NCBI RefSeq assembly: GCF_023898315.1
Contig: NC_064622.1
Span: forward strand, 80,043,387-80,107,386
DNA from: Schistocerca nitens
Lineage: Eukaryota; Arthropoda; Insecta; Orthoptera; Acrididae
Length of the DNA: 64,000 nt
Direction: 5' to 3'
In this document: piece by piece, positions 35,026 to 47,660 of the stretch
How the letters are laid out: the number at the start of each line of letters is the position of its first letter
Numbering within the stretch: the stretch's first letter is position 1
Translations under genes and position numbers: made by a program
Notes under the pieces: generated by a model
Database searches by the model: none
Told to the model about the DNA's origin: nothing
The model's input: only the letters and a program-made list of their open reading frames with translations

Positions 35026-35180
35026 TTTTTATCTACATCTACATCTACATCTATACTCCGCGAGCCACCTTACGGTGTGTGGCGGAGGGTACTTATTGTA
35101 CCACTATCTGATCCCCCCTTCCCTGTTCCATTCACGAATTGTGCGTGGGAAGAACGACTGCTTGTAAGTCTCCGTATTTA
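35026..35180 (-). mobile_element. Jockey-type LINE 3' end with (ATGTAG)n tail
   Basis: The minus-strand 3' module (GTACCCTCCGCCACACACCG, then GGTGGCTCGCGGAGTATAG) ends in four ATGTAG-type units, read on the plus strand as ATCTACATCTAC. It is a 5'-truncated copy of the family also seen at 16975 and 33677. Confidence 0.85.
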
Positions 35181-35227
35181 TTTAATTCCCTATTAAGTTT
35201 CAGAGATGTTGTCATTATTTTGTTTCT

Positions 35228-35421
35228 TTCAAAAATGGCTCTGAGCACTATGGGACTCAACTGCTTTGGTCATCAGTCCCCTAGAACTTAGAACTACTTA
35301 AACCTAACTAACCTAAGGACATCACACACATCCATGCCCGAGGCAGGATTCGAACCTGCGACCGTAGCAGTCGCACGGTTCCGGACTGCGCGCCTAGAAC
35401 CGCGAGACCACCGCGGCCGGC
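35228..35421 (-). mobile_element. tRNA-derived SINE
   Basis: Minus-strand main-family SINE with B box GGTTCGAATCC and the AGTTCTAAGTTCTAGGGGAC tail. The 9-bp target-site duplication TTTGTTTCT is at 35219-35227 and 35422-35430. Confidence 0.92.
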
Positions 35422-35971
35422 TTTGTTTCTATACTGTGGTATAAATGTAGGACAGCAGAATGAGATTTTAAACATATGTTTGTCATAATTCAACAACTAA
35501 GAACAAATTTTATGTATTTCCCATACCCTGTGAAGGACGGAAGAAAGACTGCATTTCAATGGCCCGTCGACATCGAGGTCATTAGAGAGGGAGCACACGT
35601 TCAGAAGGATTGAAGGGTGCGGAAGGAAATCTGCCGTGCCCTTTCAAATGAATCATCCCGACGTTTCCCTGGGGCGATTTAGAGAAATCACGGAATACGT
35701 AAATGTCTATTATTACCAGGGATTTTTACCGAGGAATATCGCCGAACCGCCGTATGTTTTCAGAAGTTATTTTATTTAGACAACCAGTTTCGGCATCTCA
35801 GTAATGCCGTGATTAGGCCCCTGGTAATTAAAAATGACTATACATGTAGCGTATACCAAGGTGTACCACAGCTGACCGTACAGAACATGAATGTCCTTAA
35901 AACCTACAAAATGCCATTTGCAGCGTTAAGACAAGTATCTATGCACATACTGTACACCAAAGCTCATCATA

Positions 35972-37354
35972 CACTGCTGGCCACCGTAAATGCAACACCC
36001 TGAAGGAAGCATCCGAATCAAGTGAAATTTACACCATGAGTTTGCAGCAATGAGATATGCAACTGATTAGAAATTCAGCGCAGACGCACATCACGCGCGC
36101 CTGTGGCGCCACCTCATAGCGCCATTTAAGGCTTGGCGATTTCGACGAGTGTACGTTCGGCACGTGTGTTTATCTTGTGGTTGTTTCGCAAGACGATCAG
36201 TTATGCCTCGTAGACAACAGCGAACATCTTTTGATCAAGTATCCGAGTTCGACAGAGGAAGGATAGTGGCTTACCGAGATTATGGATTATCATACAGAGA
36301 AATCGCTAGTCGTCTTGGACGAAACCAAACAACTGTAATGCGGATATGTGACCGTTGGATGCAGGAGGGTACGACGGACCGACGTGGTCGATCGCATTCA
36401 CCTCGGTGCACTACTGCACGTACTGATAGGCAAATTGTGCGCATGGCAGTGATGGATCGCTCAGCACATTGCGTCTGTAACGCATCATCCAGTGTCTGCG
36501 CGTACCATTCGACGCCGTTTACAGCAGAGTGGTCTGTCCGCAAGACGTCCATTGCTTCGTCTACCATTGACGCAGAACCACAGACGTCTCCGTCGCCAAT
36601 GGTGTGATGACAGACGGATGTGGACGGCAGAATGGAATGACGTTGTCTTTACTGACGAGGCACGCTTCTGTCTGTAGCACCACGATGGTCGGATTCGAGT
36701 GTGGAGACACCGTGGAGAGAGGATGCTGGACAGCTGCATTATGCACCGCCACTAGTCTTGCACCGGGTATTATGGTATGGGGCGGTATTGGATATTACTC
36801 TCGCACGCCTCTAGTACGCATTGCCGGTACTTTAAATAGCCGGCGCTACATATCCGAGGTGCTGGAGCCAGTTGTCCTTCCTTACCTTCAGGGCTCGGCC
36901 ACAGCCATATTTCAACAGGATAATGCGCGACCACTCGTGGCACGCATTGTCCAAAGGTTCTTCGTCAATAACCAGATTGAATTGCTTCCCTGGCCGGCTC
37001 GCTCTCCGGATCATTCGCCGATAGAAAACATGTGGTCCATGGTTGCTCAACGAGTGACCCAGATTACATCCCCAGCTGCCACACCAGATGATCTTTGGCA
37101 ACGTGTGGAAGCTGCTTGGGCTGCTGTACCCCAGGAACACATCCAACGTCTCTTTGACTCAATGCCGAGACGTGTGGCAGCGGTGATCTCCAACAATGGC
37201 GGCTACTCTGGCTACTGATTCTGGCAGGAACCACATGTCACAGACGTCTGTAAACGTAATCATTTGATACTTGGTCAACATGTTATCTACACAATAAATT
37301 TTGTTGTGCTACCTCTTGTCTTTCTTGGTGTTGCATTTACGGTGGTCAGCAGTG
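35972..37354 (+). mobile_element. Tc1-like DNA transposon, third family
   Basis: Terminal inverted repeats of about 28 bases (CACTGCTGGCCACCGTAAAT at the left, one mismatch at the right), flanked by TA at 35970-35971 and 37355-37356. It carries one transposase pseudogene on the plus strand and lies between the arms of the foldback element. Confidence 0.92.
36203..37218 (+). pseudogene. Tc1-like transposase, multiply broken
   Basis: The start is ATG 36203 (MPRRQQRTSF), with the helix-turn-helix FDRGRIVAYRDYG. The frame changes near 36465, where a short deletion between CAG repeats is likely. It continues in 36492-36677 (ARTIRRRLQQ to FTDEARFCL, with the first catalytic Asp) to a TAG that probably replaces a Gln codon. 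It shifts again near 36750 into the frame that ends at 37218. The second Asp (QQDNARPL) and Glu (SPIENMWS) lie in the last part, with 34 residues between them. The His of the usual NARPH is Leu here. Confidence 0.87.
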
Positions 37355-37914
37355 TACGTAGGCGATAGATATGTATACTGTTGTGTACTTCACAGGTTAT
37401 ATCACGACGTTTTATTTTGAATGAGGTTAGCTCTTCCTAAAAACTAAGGTGTTGCTCACCAATAAGAATTACGTAGGTTTGTTGTAATTTAAAAATACAT
37501 AAAAATAAAAAATAAAAAACTAGACATGCTTTATCCGTATGTACTCCTGAATGTTTATTGCGCACTTTTGTTTTTTGTAATGTCTGGCATGTTCTATTAC
37601 AACTCTGCGACATGGTAATAGTTTCAATGCTAACTAGTATGTGTACATGTTCTGCTTTGTTGTCCTCTATGTGCATGTGTACTTTTCTGAACGCTGGAAA
37701 TAGCATTTTGTAGGTTTTATGTTCTTTTATTATTATGCTTCATTTTCTGCAAGGTCATCTGTGATATCCCTAATATACACTACCCATTTACTCGTTCTTC
37801 AAATCCAGGAGCCTGAAGATGACATTATTGAGATGCCGAAACTGGTTGTCTAAATGAAATAACTTATCAAAACATACAGCTGTTCCACGATTATCCGTGG
37901 TAAATAATTGACCG

Positions 37915-38395
37915 GTCTCTGTCCCTTTTCCACAATGGATCAACAGAGTAAATCAGGATGGCCTGACGTGGAACTGAACCTCCGTCTTCCAGAACTCGAG
38001 TCCAATGTGCTGACAACTGTCTCCCTCACTCGATCATGTCACGCAGTCACACATGACAGTAAGTATGAGCTACTTAGTTACGACATTACAAAGAACTGTT
38101 CAGATGCCTATATTCGCCTTCTTGTAAATCGACGACACACTTTCAATTTTATTAATGCATACGTATAATGTTAGTGTAGTATGACATATCTATCCCAGAA
38201 ACACTGAATATGTAAATTCATATATGTCAAGACAACGTTGTTGTCAGCTCATGGATATCCACTGAGGAGACAGGAGTCATGGTAGGGACATGAACATAAA
38301 CACATGACGCTAATATCGCGTACACGAGGTAAAGGGCTGTGCAATAGCGGAGCTATTTGTGCTCATGTGATTCATGGGAAAGTGTTTCCGAAGTG
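37915..38395. other. No gene recognised
   Basis: No coding or repeat feature that I can support. Confidence 0.35.
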
Positions 38396-38399
38396 ATTA

Positions 38400-39380
38400 T
38401 GGCCGCTCAACGGGAACTAACAGGCTTCGAACGCGGCATAGTAGTTGAATTTAGACACATGGGATATGCCATTTCGGAAATCAGTAGCGAATTCAGTATT
38501 CCGGGACCAACAGTGTCAAGAACTTGGCGAGAATACCAAATTTCAGACATTACCTCTCACAACGGACAACGTAGTGGCCCCCTGGCCTTCACTTAACGAC
38601 CAAAGGCTTGGCGCTCTCGTAGAGTTGTCAGTGCTAACAAACTGGCAACACTGCGTGAAATAACCTCAGAAATGAATGTGGGACATGCGACGAACGTATC
38701 CGTTAGGAGGTGATAATGGGCTATGGCATCAGTCGACTGACGCGAATGCCTTTGCTAACAGCACGACATCACTTGCAGTGCCTCTCCTCGGCTTGTGACC
38801 ATATCAGCTGGACCCTGTGGCCTGGTTTCACGAGTTCCTATTTCAGCCAGTAAGATCTGATGGTAACCATGGACCCAAGTTGTTAACCAGGAACTGTGCA
38901 AGCTGGTGGTATTTCCATAATGGTGTACGCGGCTTTTGTATGGAATCGACTGCATCTTCTGGTCCAACAGAACCGATCATTGACCGGGAATGGTTATTTT
39001 CGGCTACTTGGAAAACATTTGTAGCTATTCACGGACTTCATATTCACCCGGCCACAATTATTCGAGACTGGTTTGAAGAACATTCTGAAAAATTCGAGCG
39101 ACTGTTTTGGCCACCTAGATCGCGAGGCGTGAATCCCATCGCACATTTATGGAATGTAATCGAGTGATCAGTTCATGCACAAAATCCTACACTGGCAACA
39201 CTTTCGCAATTATGGGTGGCTATAAGAGCAGCATGACTCTTTATTCCTGCAGGGGACTTCCAACAACTTGAGTCCATGACACGTCAAGTTGCTGCTGTAA
39301 GCCGGGCAAAAGGAGCACCAATGCGATACTGGGAGCTGCGCGGTGACTTCTATCACGTCAGGATGCTGCGCTGAGCCTTT
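38400..39380 (+). pseudogene. Tc1-like transposase remnant (fourth family, second copy)
   Basis: Plus strand. The intact N-terminal start MAAQRELTGFERGIVVEFRH is homologous to the minus-strand copy at 27612. It continues with TWREYQISDIT, then decays through stops and shifts. The region of the catalytic Glu reads RGVNPIAHLWNVIE (39119-39166), and the C-terminal AGDFQQLESM matches the other copy. The terminal repeats are not identifiable. Confidence 0.7.
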
Positions 39381-39389
39381 TGCACAGAC

Positions 39390-40390
39390 GTCCGAAACTC
39401 GCAATGTGTACAGCCAGAGTCAGTTGTGAAACTAAGTGGCGTTCTGTGCTGTTGAGCGACGTGTGCGTTATATCGATGGCAACGCGTCTACAGCCGACGT
39501 AGTGAATGTTCACATCAGTCGGCGATTATCGAGATACATGGCCTCCCTTCCATAGTCATGGTCCGGAGAGCTATTGGCTGAGACAGCGCAACTAATTTGG
39601 TAACTGATAAACGGAGAGTGACTGCTTGCTAGTATGTGACAAGAATGGCAAACCCTATTGTCTTGCCCTTGATGACTAGGGTAACAAATTCCACATTCCA
39701 GCAGTGTAATGGAATACTTTACAGTGCAGCACGAATCACAAGCGTGTTGATGGATTTTCGTATCCTTAATTGACCTAATCATTCCAGTAATTTGCCACCA
39801 AAAGGTAATTTCTAACTTGCAATGGGAACATGTTTATTTTCATATAAACCTCCACCCAGCAAATAACGAACTGACACGGAACGTTACTTGCAAGAGATGA
39901 AATTCCTCAAGTCCACATTCAGAAGCTGTTTCCTTCCGTATCAAAACGAATACCAATGCGTGTCCGCTTCTGTGAGAGTCATGTATCAAACTCCTACTGA
40001 TGATGGCCATTAGTTCAGACTGGAGCGAAAGTTGAATCATTTAAGTCCCGTTGTGTAAAGAACATCGTTACACAGTTTGATAAATATCGGAATGCTACTT
40101 CATGGTGTAACACTTTCCATGTCCGATAGTGTATAAAAAGTGTCGCTGTAGATTTATTTCCTTCACGGTGGAAGTATATATTATATCAAAACACGAGCTC
40201 TTAGCAATCTTTATCACGAATATTGACACTACGCAAGAAACCAGTGGTCTCTGGCTGGATGTAACTTTAAGACACAAACAGCATGTACCAGCGCAGCTGG
40301 AGGAATCACATCAATCAAATGGAAATGATACAGCTTATAAACACAAATATGTTTCTGACAAGTCTATAAGTTACCAGTAAACGGATGCAA
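39390..40390. other. No gene recognised
   Basis: About 1 kb without a supported gene, repeat or element end. Confidence 0.4.
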
Positions 40391-41831
40391 TAAGGTCTCT
40401 TCAGTCCAGAGACTGGTTTGATGCAGCTCTCCATGCTACTCTATCCTGTGCAAGCTTCTTCATCTCCCAGTACCTACTGAAACCTACATCCTTCTGAATC
40501 TGCTTAGTGTATTCATCTCTTGGACTCCCTCTACGATTTTTACTCTCCATGCTGGCTTCCAATACTAAATTGGTGATCCCTTGATGTCTCAGAACACGTC
40601 CTACCAACCGATCCCTTATTCTAGTCAAGTTGAGCCACAAATTTCTCTTCCCCTCAATTCCATTCAATACCTCCTCATTAGATATGTGATCTACCCATCT
40701 AATCTTCAGCATTCTTCTGTAGCACCACGTTTCGAAAGTTTCTATTCTCTTCTTGTATAAACTATTTATCGTCCACGTTTCACTTCCAAACTTGGCTACA
40801 TTGCATACAAATACTTTCAGAAACGACATCCTGACACTTAAATCTCTACTCGATGTTAACAAATTTCTCTTCTTCAGAAACGCTTTCCTTGCCATTGTTA
40901 GTCTCCATTTTATATCCTATCTACTTCGACCATCATCAGTTATTTTGCTCCCCAAATAGCAAAACTCATTTACTACTTTAAGTGTCTCATTTCCTAATCT
41001 AATCCCCTCAGCATCACCCGATTTAATTCGACTACATTCCATTATCCTCGTTTTGCATTTGTTGATGTTCATCTTATATCCTCCTTTCAAAACACTGTCC
41101 ACTTCGTTCAACAACTCTTCTAGGTCCTTTGGTGTCTCTGACAGAATTACAATGTCATTGGCGAGCCTCAAAGTTTTTATTTCTTCTCCATGGATTTTAA
41201 TTCCTACTCCGAATTTTTCTTTTGTTTCCTTTACTGCTTTCTCACTGTACAGATCGAATAACATCGGGGATAGGCTACAACCCCGTCTCACTACCTTCCC
41301 AACCACTGCTTCCCTTTCAAGCCCCATAGACTCTTATAACTGCCATCTAGTTTCTGTAAAAATTGTTAATAGCCTTTCGCTCCCTGTATTTTACCCCTAC
41401 CACCTTTAGAATTTGAAAGAGAATATTCCAGTCAACATTGTCAAAAGCTTTCTCCAAATCTACAAATACTAGAAACATAGGTTTGTCTTTCCTTAATCTA
41501 AGATAAGTCGTAGGGTGAGTATTGCCTCAACATTTCTACGGAATACAAATTAATCTTCCCCGAGGTCGGTTTCTACCAGTTTTTCCATTCGTCTGTAAAG
41601 AATTGTGTTAGTGTTTTGCAGTTGTGACTTATTAAACTGAAAGTTCGGTAATTTTCACATCTGTCAACACCTGCTTTCTTTGGGAATGGAATTATTATAT
41701 TCTTCTTGAAGTGTGAGGGTATTTCGCCTGTCTCACAAATCTTGTTCACGAGATAGTAGAGTTTTGTCAGGGCTGGCTCTTTCAAGGCTATCAGTAGTTC
41801 TAATGGAATGTTGTCTACTCCCAGGGTCTTG

Positions 41832-42068
41832 CGAGCGAGGTGGCGCATTGGTTAGCACACTGGACTCGCATTCGGAAGGACGACGGTTCAATCCCGCGTC
41901 CCGCCATCCCGATTTAGGTTTTCCGTGATTTCCCTAAATCGCTCCAGGCAAATGCCGGGATGGTTCCTTTGAAAGGGCACGGCCGACTTCCTTCCCCATC
42001 CTTCCCTAATCCTATGAGACCGATAACCTCGCTGTTTGGTCTCTTCTCCCAAACAACCAACCAACCAA
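41832..42068 (+). mobile_element. tRNA-derived SINE (second family)
   Basis: Plus-strand head with A-box-like GTGGCGCATTGG and B box GGTTCAATCC, a body with AAATCGCTCCAGGCAAATGC, and a tail TTGGTCTCTTCTCCCAAACA then (CCAA)n. The 11-bp target-site duplication CCAGGGTCTTG is at 41821-41831 and 42069-42079. It is inserted in the RTE-type LINE. Confidence 0.93.
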
Positions 42069-43206
42069 CCAGGGTCTTGTTTCGACTTAGATCTTTCAGT
42101 GCTCTGTCAAACTGTTCACGCAGTCTCATATCTCCCATTTCATCTTCATCTGTATGCTGTTCCATTTCCATAATATTGTCCTCAAGTACCTCGCCCTTGT
42201 GAAGACCCTCTATGTACTCCTTCTACCTTTCTGCTTACCCTTCTTTGCTTAGAACTGGGTTTCCATCTGAGCTCTTGATATTCCTACAAGTGGTTCTCTT
42301 TGCACCAAAGGTCTCTAATTTTCCCGTAGGCAGTATCTATCTTACCCCTAGTGATATATGCCTCTACATCCTTACATTTGTCATCTAGCCATCCCTGTTT
42401 AACCATTTTGCACTTTCTGTCTATCTCATTTTTGATACGTTTGTATTCCTCTTTGCCTGCTTCATTTACTGCATTTTTGTATTTTCTCCTTTCATAAATT
42501 AAATTCAATATTTCTTGTGTTACCCAAAGATTTCTACTAGCCCTCGTCTTTTTACCTATTTGATCCTCTGCTGCCTTCACTATTTCATCTCTCAAAGCTA
42601 GCCATTCTTCATCTACTGTATTTCCTTACCCCATTCTTGTCTATCGTTCCCTAATGCTCTCACTGAAACTCTCTACAACCTATGGTTCTGTCAGTTTATC
42701 CAGGTCCCATCTACTTAAATTCCCACCTTTCTTCAGTTTTAATATACAGTTCATAACCAACAGATTGTTGTCAGAATCGACATCTGCCCCTGGAAATATC
42801 TTACAATTTAAAACCTGGTTCCTAAATCTCTGTCTTATCTTTATATAATCTATATACCTTCCAGCATCTCCAGGCTTCTTCCATGTATACAACCCCCTTT
42901 CATGATTCTTGAACCAAGTGTTAGCTATGATTAAGTTATGCTCTGTGCAAAATTCTACCAGGTGGCTTCCCCTTTCATTCCTTACCCCCATTCCATATTC
43001 ACCCACTACGCTTCCTTCTCTTCCTTTTCCTACTATCGAATTCCAGTCATCCATGACTATTAAATTTTCGTCTCCCCCACTATCTGAATAATTTATTTTA
43101 TCTCATAATACATTTCATCAATCTCTTCGTCATCTGCGGAGCTAGTTGGCATATAAACATGTACTAGAGTGGTGGGCGTCGGCTTCGTGTCTATCTTGGC
43201 CACAAT

Positions 43207-43690
43207 ACGAGGTGTGGCTAGAAAAAAACCGGACTAGTACTGGTGAAACAATAAAACGAATGCAATAAGGCTGAAAGTCGCGTGGCTTGTCACGTGACTC
43301 TCGCTCCGCCTACTGCTCGAGTTTCATCTGCCTCCTGCACTCTGTCTGCCCGTGGCGTCTGTTTTAAGTAGTTGACGTTTTGTCTGTGCGTCGGAAAATG
43401 TTGAGTGTACAGAAAGAACAGCGTGTTAACATCAAATTTTGTTTCAAACTAGGAAAATCTGCAAGTGAAACGTTTGTAATGTTACAACAAGTGTACGGCG
43501 ATGATTGTTTATCGCGAACACAAGTGTTTGAGTGGTTTAAACGATTTAAAGATGGCCGCGAAGACACCAGTGATGACACTCGCACTGGCAGACCATTGTC
43601 AGCAAAAACTGATGCAAACATTGAAAAAATCGGTAAACTTGTTCATTGTCAACTCCTGTTAACTCAGACACTGCTCTGATTGTTAAACGG
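43207..43690 (+). mobile_element. Mariner-like element, 5' part only
   Basis: Starts after TA with an end-like sequence ACGAGGTGTGGCTAGAAAAA, has a short leader and then ATG 43398 (MLSVQKEQR). The frame is an N-terminal mariner helix-turn-helix: FCFKLGKSASETFVML, then RTQVFEWFKRFKDGRE, then DTRTGRPLS. It stops at 43679, and no catalytic domain or right end follows. It interrupts the RTE-type endonuclease region. Confidence 0.75.
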
Positions 43691-44454
43691 CGATCTTGTC
43701 GAACAAGCGTTCACTATGCTGTTTGTAGTAGCTTACCCGCACTCCTGTTTTTTTATTCATTATTAAACCTACTTCTGCATTACCCCTACTTGATTTTGTA
43801 TTTATAACCCTGTAGTCACCTGACCAGAAGTCTTGTTCCTCCTGCCACCGAACTTCACTAATTCCCACTATATCTAACATTAACCTATCCATATCCCTTT
43901 TTAAGTTTTCTAACATACCTGCCCGATTAAGTGATCTGACATTTCACGCTCCGGTTCGTAGAACTCCAGTTTTCTTTCTCCTGATGACGACGTCCTCCTG
44001 AGTAGTCCCCAACCGGAGATCGGAATGGGGGACTATTTTACCTCCGGAATACTTCACCCAGAAGGGCACCAACAACATTTAACCTCACAGTAAAGCTGTA
44101 TGCCCTCGGGAAAAATTATGGCTGTAGTTTCCCCTTGCTTTCAGCCGTTCGCAGTACCAGCACAGCAAGGCCGTTTTGGTTCGTGTTACAAGGTCAGATC
44201 AGTCAATCATCCAGATTGTTGTCCCTGCAACTACTGAAAAGGCTGCTGCCCCTCTTCAGGAACCACACGTTTGTCTGGCCTCTCAACAGATACCCCTCCG
44301 TTGTGGTTGCACCTACGGCACGGCTATCTGTATCGCTGAGGCACGGAAGGCTCCCCACCAACGGCAAGGTCCATGGTTCGTGGGCGGGGGTTTACGATTC
44401 TCAAATCAACGTTCCTTTTCCTCAAGATATACTAATCGTACAGGGGTGAATGAG

Positions 44455-45820
44455 GTACCGTTGGAAAAGTTTTCTAACCGGATTCTGACATTGCATATCG
44501 ATTTTGTGCTGAAACGTACTATCTGTGTAATTTTTTTTTAAAAAAAGTGGCTTCTAACTGTAATAGACGAAAGGTCATCATGGATGCCCAGCTTCATACC
44601 TACATTTTGCGAAGCTATCTTATTAAACACGAATTAGGGGCTCCCTTTTCATATTATCTTATTACAAGCACTATCTTATTTGTTTTAAAGTACTTACTAA
44701 CTGGATAATTTGTATACAGCATTTTTATAGATCATTACCGTCAGCAGTGGTGTAATCTTTTCTCCGCCCGTCGTATAACTACTTTCCGAAACGACAAACA
44801 TATTTGTCATTGTATCCTTGAATTGTGGTTTACCTTTTGATACTACAGCCTAATGTGCTTACTGTAACTGGGAATGTTTGTCGAGTTAAAGTTGTACATT
44901 ATCTAGCCCTAGAGACAGTCTCTAACCTCTGCCCATCGTACAAGCCGGACGAAGATTACGAATGCGAAACGTACTTCTGGACGTACGGAAGTGTATACAC
45001 AAGGATGTGTCATAAATTCATGATTATTATTACACGGTGTTCGGTTCATTTTTAAAGACGTTTTATCTTCATTCCCAGAACTACCCTAAGTCCAAGGACT
45101 AATCTTATTCCAAATACTGTCATTACTTAGAACTGTGAAAGCGCGGGAGTTTCGTCCAGGTCCGTTGGTGGCTTTAGAGTTTGGACTAGCTGAAATCTAG
45201 GGAGTGAAGATTCTGTTGAACAGAGTGGTTGTACCAAAATTTAAAATTCCTCAGTTTCCCCAAAATAAACGCACCTTCAAGGGATGGTGCAACGTCTGGC
45301 TTTTTCTAGAGTAATTTGTGATTCAGATAGTGTACATGATTCCTGTTATCACTTTATCCTTATTTCAGTTAATCAATAACAATAGCTCCTATTGTATCTA
45401 AAAAAACATACCGTCCACCAGTGTACCGGCATATCAAACATAATTTTGAAGGACAACATTTTCTGTTTTGACTGTCAATTTAATTTGAGTCGCAAAGAGT
45501 AGTTTGCATCTTACGACCATTTCTCAAGAAGAAGCTCTGAATTACAGTGAAACACATACTCTCAACGGTATATCGTTCCAACATGAAATCTAGGTCACAA
45601 TGACACGTAATATCAAGCACAGTTACCTACATTTAAGGCAGAAAATTTAAAGATCTTCTGTCATACCGAAACATCTCTTGTTTGGACTGTTTCGCTACAG
45701 GATGCTAAAGAATGACATATTTTCAGGGGTAGTTTCAAACTGTCTCTGTTGAGTTCTTTCATTTTTTGATGGACTCTGCGTGAGATCGATAAGCCCTGAA
45801 GTTGTTATGAATTTGGAGAC
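44455..45820. other. No gene recognised
   Basis: AT-rich, with nothing attributable to a gene or repeat family. Confidence 0.4.
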
Positions 45821-45832
45821 AGAAGGAAGAGT

Positions 45833-46040
45833 TCAAAATGGCTCTGAGCACTATGGGACTTAACATCTATGGTCAGCAGTCCCCTAGAACTTAGAACTAC
45901 GTAAACCTAACTAACCTAAGGACAGCACACAACACCCAGCCATCACGAGGCAGAGAAAATCCCTGACCCCGCCGGGAATCGAACCCGGGAACCCGGGTGT
46001 GGGAAGCGAGAACGCTACCGCACGACCACGAGAGGCGGGC
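45833..46040 (-). mobile_element. tRNA-derived SINE, alternative head
   Basis: Minus-strand copy of the head variant seen at 26874 (GGGTTCGATTCCCGGCGGGG on the minus strand) joined to the common tail. The 12-bp target-site duplication AGAAGGAAGAGT is at 45821-45832 and 46041-46052. Confidence 0.94.
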
Positions 46041-46894
46041 AGAAGGAAGAGTGGAAGGCAAAAATTGTAGACAGAGACCAAGGCTTGGTCACAGAAAGCA
46101 GGTTTAATTACATATATATTACTTAAAGAAATGTAGCAATATATACGTTAGAAAGCGTTTCGGCATTTCAGTCGTCTCCGAGTGGTGTAATCTTTGTCTG
46201 TATAATGTTTGTTTCTCTGCATTTTGAACGCAACGGGTGCCTTTTTTTCTGGTATTAGAAGCACCCGTTTCATGTGCGTAGCACAAATAATTTCAGGTTG
46301 ACTAAGGCACTGTTGCAGCACGGCATTCGCCATTTGGCTTTCTAATCGGTCATTTGGTTTTGAGACTGAGTAGTGAAGTCTGGGTTAAATGATTAGATTT
46401 CCTGTCCTTTATTTCAGTCTCATGATGAAGGGTTGTACGTATAGGATGCTCAGTTGTTTGCTACTTTTATAATCCGAAAATGTAGAATAAACAAACGGGA
46501 TACTTGGCTGTCATAAAACGTAGCAGCAAAAATTCCTGACGGCTGTAAAACACCTCGTATTTCTGCGTAAATTAATGTAAGCGTCACAGAAATTGTATTG
46601 AGTCAAATTATCGAGGAACATTGTTTTTGGTCTGGTAACCAAAAGTATGAACGTCGTTTGTGCATTCAACGGTTAACTGTCGAAATATTCATTGTAGTAA
46701 CAGTACATAATGTGGAAGTGAACTGTACATATTTACGGTAGTAAAGCGTAACAAGCTAGCTAACTAGAGGGAGTATGAAGAATATGGTTGAGGTGGCAGT
46801 GAGAACGCGACCTCGTGGCAGAACGTCTGCTGTGAGCCTGGACAATTATGCTGATGCAGGATTAATGTGGACTCATTTCCTCGTCAAGCGGCCT

Positions 46895-46989
46895 CATATA
46901 AAAACGTGACGCTGCAAGCCGAGAAACTCCAATGCGCAGCGGCTGCGAGAACAGGGATTCCTGGCGGGCGAGGTCGTGCGTCTGACGTC
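46895..46989 (+). promoter_or_regulatory. Possible promoter: TATA-like box and CRE site
   Basis: ATATAAAAA at about 46894-46902 lies at the edge of a GC-rich patch (about 46900-47070). A perfect palindromic TGACGTCA (CRE/ATF site) lies at about 46982-46989. No exon or coding frame can be attached, so this is a weak candidate. Confidence 0.25.
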
Positions 46990-47079
46990 ACAGCCGCTTC
47001 CACTCTGCGAATGGAGACTGTGAGGCCGCACGACCGACCAGCGCGTCCAAAAGAACACCGACGCTGACGTAACTCTTCG

Positions 47080-47648
47080 AGTAGTCGGTATGTCCGCCTC
47101 AAACTATCGGTTCCTTCTCCGCAATCTTTCACAGGCATCGTGCAACTGAGTACACTATAAAGGATGGAAGGATCTTCGCTGATTTAAAGAATCCCAAGTT
47201 TCGTTGTGAGAAATTATGTTTCTTTCAAGGAGTAAAATTCGTTAATTTATGCATGCCATTCATTACTATCACTTCTGTGTCTGAAGAAGAAGCAATACTT
47301 TAAATCGCGGGAAATGGGGAATGGGTGGATCGAGAATGTATGAAATACTGTACCTTAAAGGACCGATCTGATATCTCTTCAAATAATTTTGAAGAACCAC
47401 AGGGACCTAAATCAATGTTATTGAACTCCTCCCTTTTAGTAAACCCACAGTGAGATGGACTGTATGCTGGCTAGGATTGAAGAAGCTATCACATTTCAAA
47501 AGGTTAGACTTGGGCACTCAGAAACAGCATACTACCACGATTCCAACAATGCAATTGATGGTTCGCATGGTTCTGTGTCTGAACAACGCGCCGACGAAAA
47601 TTTTGAAACTAGCAGACCTTTGCAGACAGGCGAGAAAGTTTTGTCTTC
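47080..47648. other. No gene recognised
   Basis: No feature supported beyond short open frames. Confidence 0.35.
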
Positions 47649-47660
47649 CAACAAATATAC

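Larger units (their letters stand above)
35713..37905. mobile_element. Foldback-type element with long terminal inverted repeats
   Basis: The left arm, about 35713-35826, is matched in inverse orientation by the right arm, about 37803-37905. The best block, CAACCAGTTTCGGCATCTCA, is nearly perfect on both sides, and similarity extends over about 100 bases. Between the arms lie AT-rich sequence and the Tc1-like element at 35972-37354. No transposase of its own is visible, so it is a non-autonomous foldback/MITE-like element or two inverted copies of a repeat. Confidence 0.65.
40396..44400 (-). mobile_element. RTE-type LINE, near full length but broken
   Basis: Minus-strand non-LTR retrotransposon. 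The 5' UTR (about 44400-43950) has the block ACCATGGACCTTGCCGTTGG. The endonuclease follows: LDIVGISEVRW at 43683-43916, KPTPTTLVHVYMPTS near 43150, and DWNSIVGKGREG at 43054. The reverse transcriptase shows GVDNIPLELL, FPKKAG, RRGCSLSPMLF, LANDIVIL (decayed YADD) and NKCKTRIM. The C-terminal region shows FETWCYRRMLKIRWVDHISN. The 3' end reads CAGTCTCTGGACTGAAGAG. It is interrupted by a mariner-type fragment (43207-43690) and a SINE (41832-42068). Several frameshifts and stops make it inactive. Confidence 0.82.

Noticed and set aside
46867-47138. Short open frames in the GC-rich patch as a first coding exon
   Set aside because: No signal peptide, no family resemblance and no convincing donor; kept only as a possible promoter.
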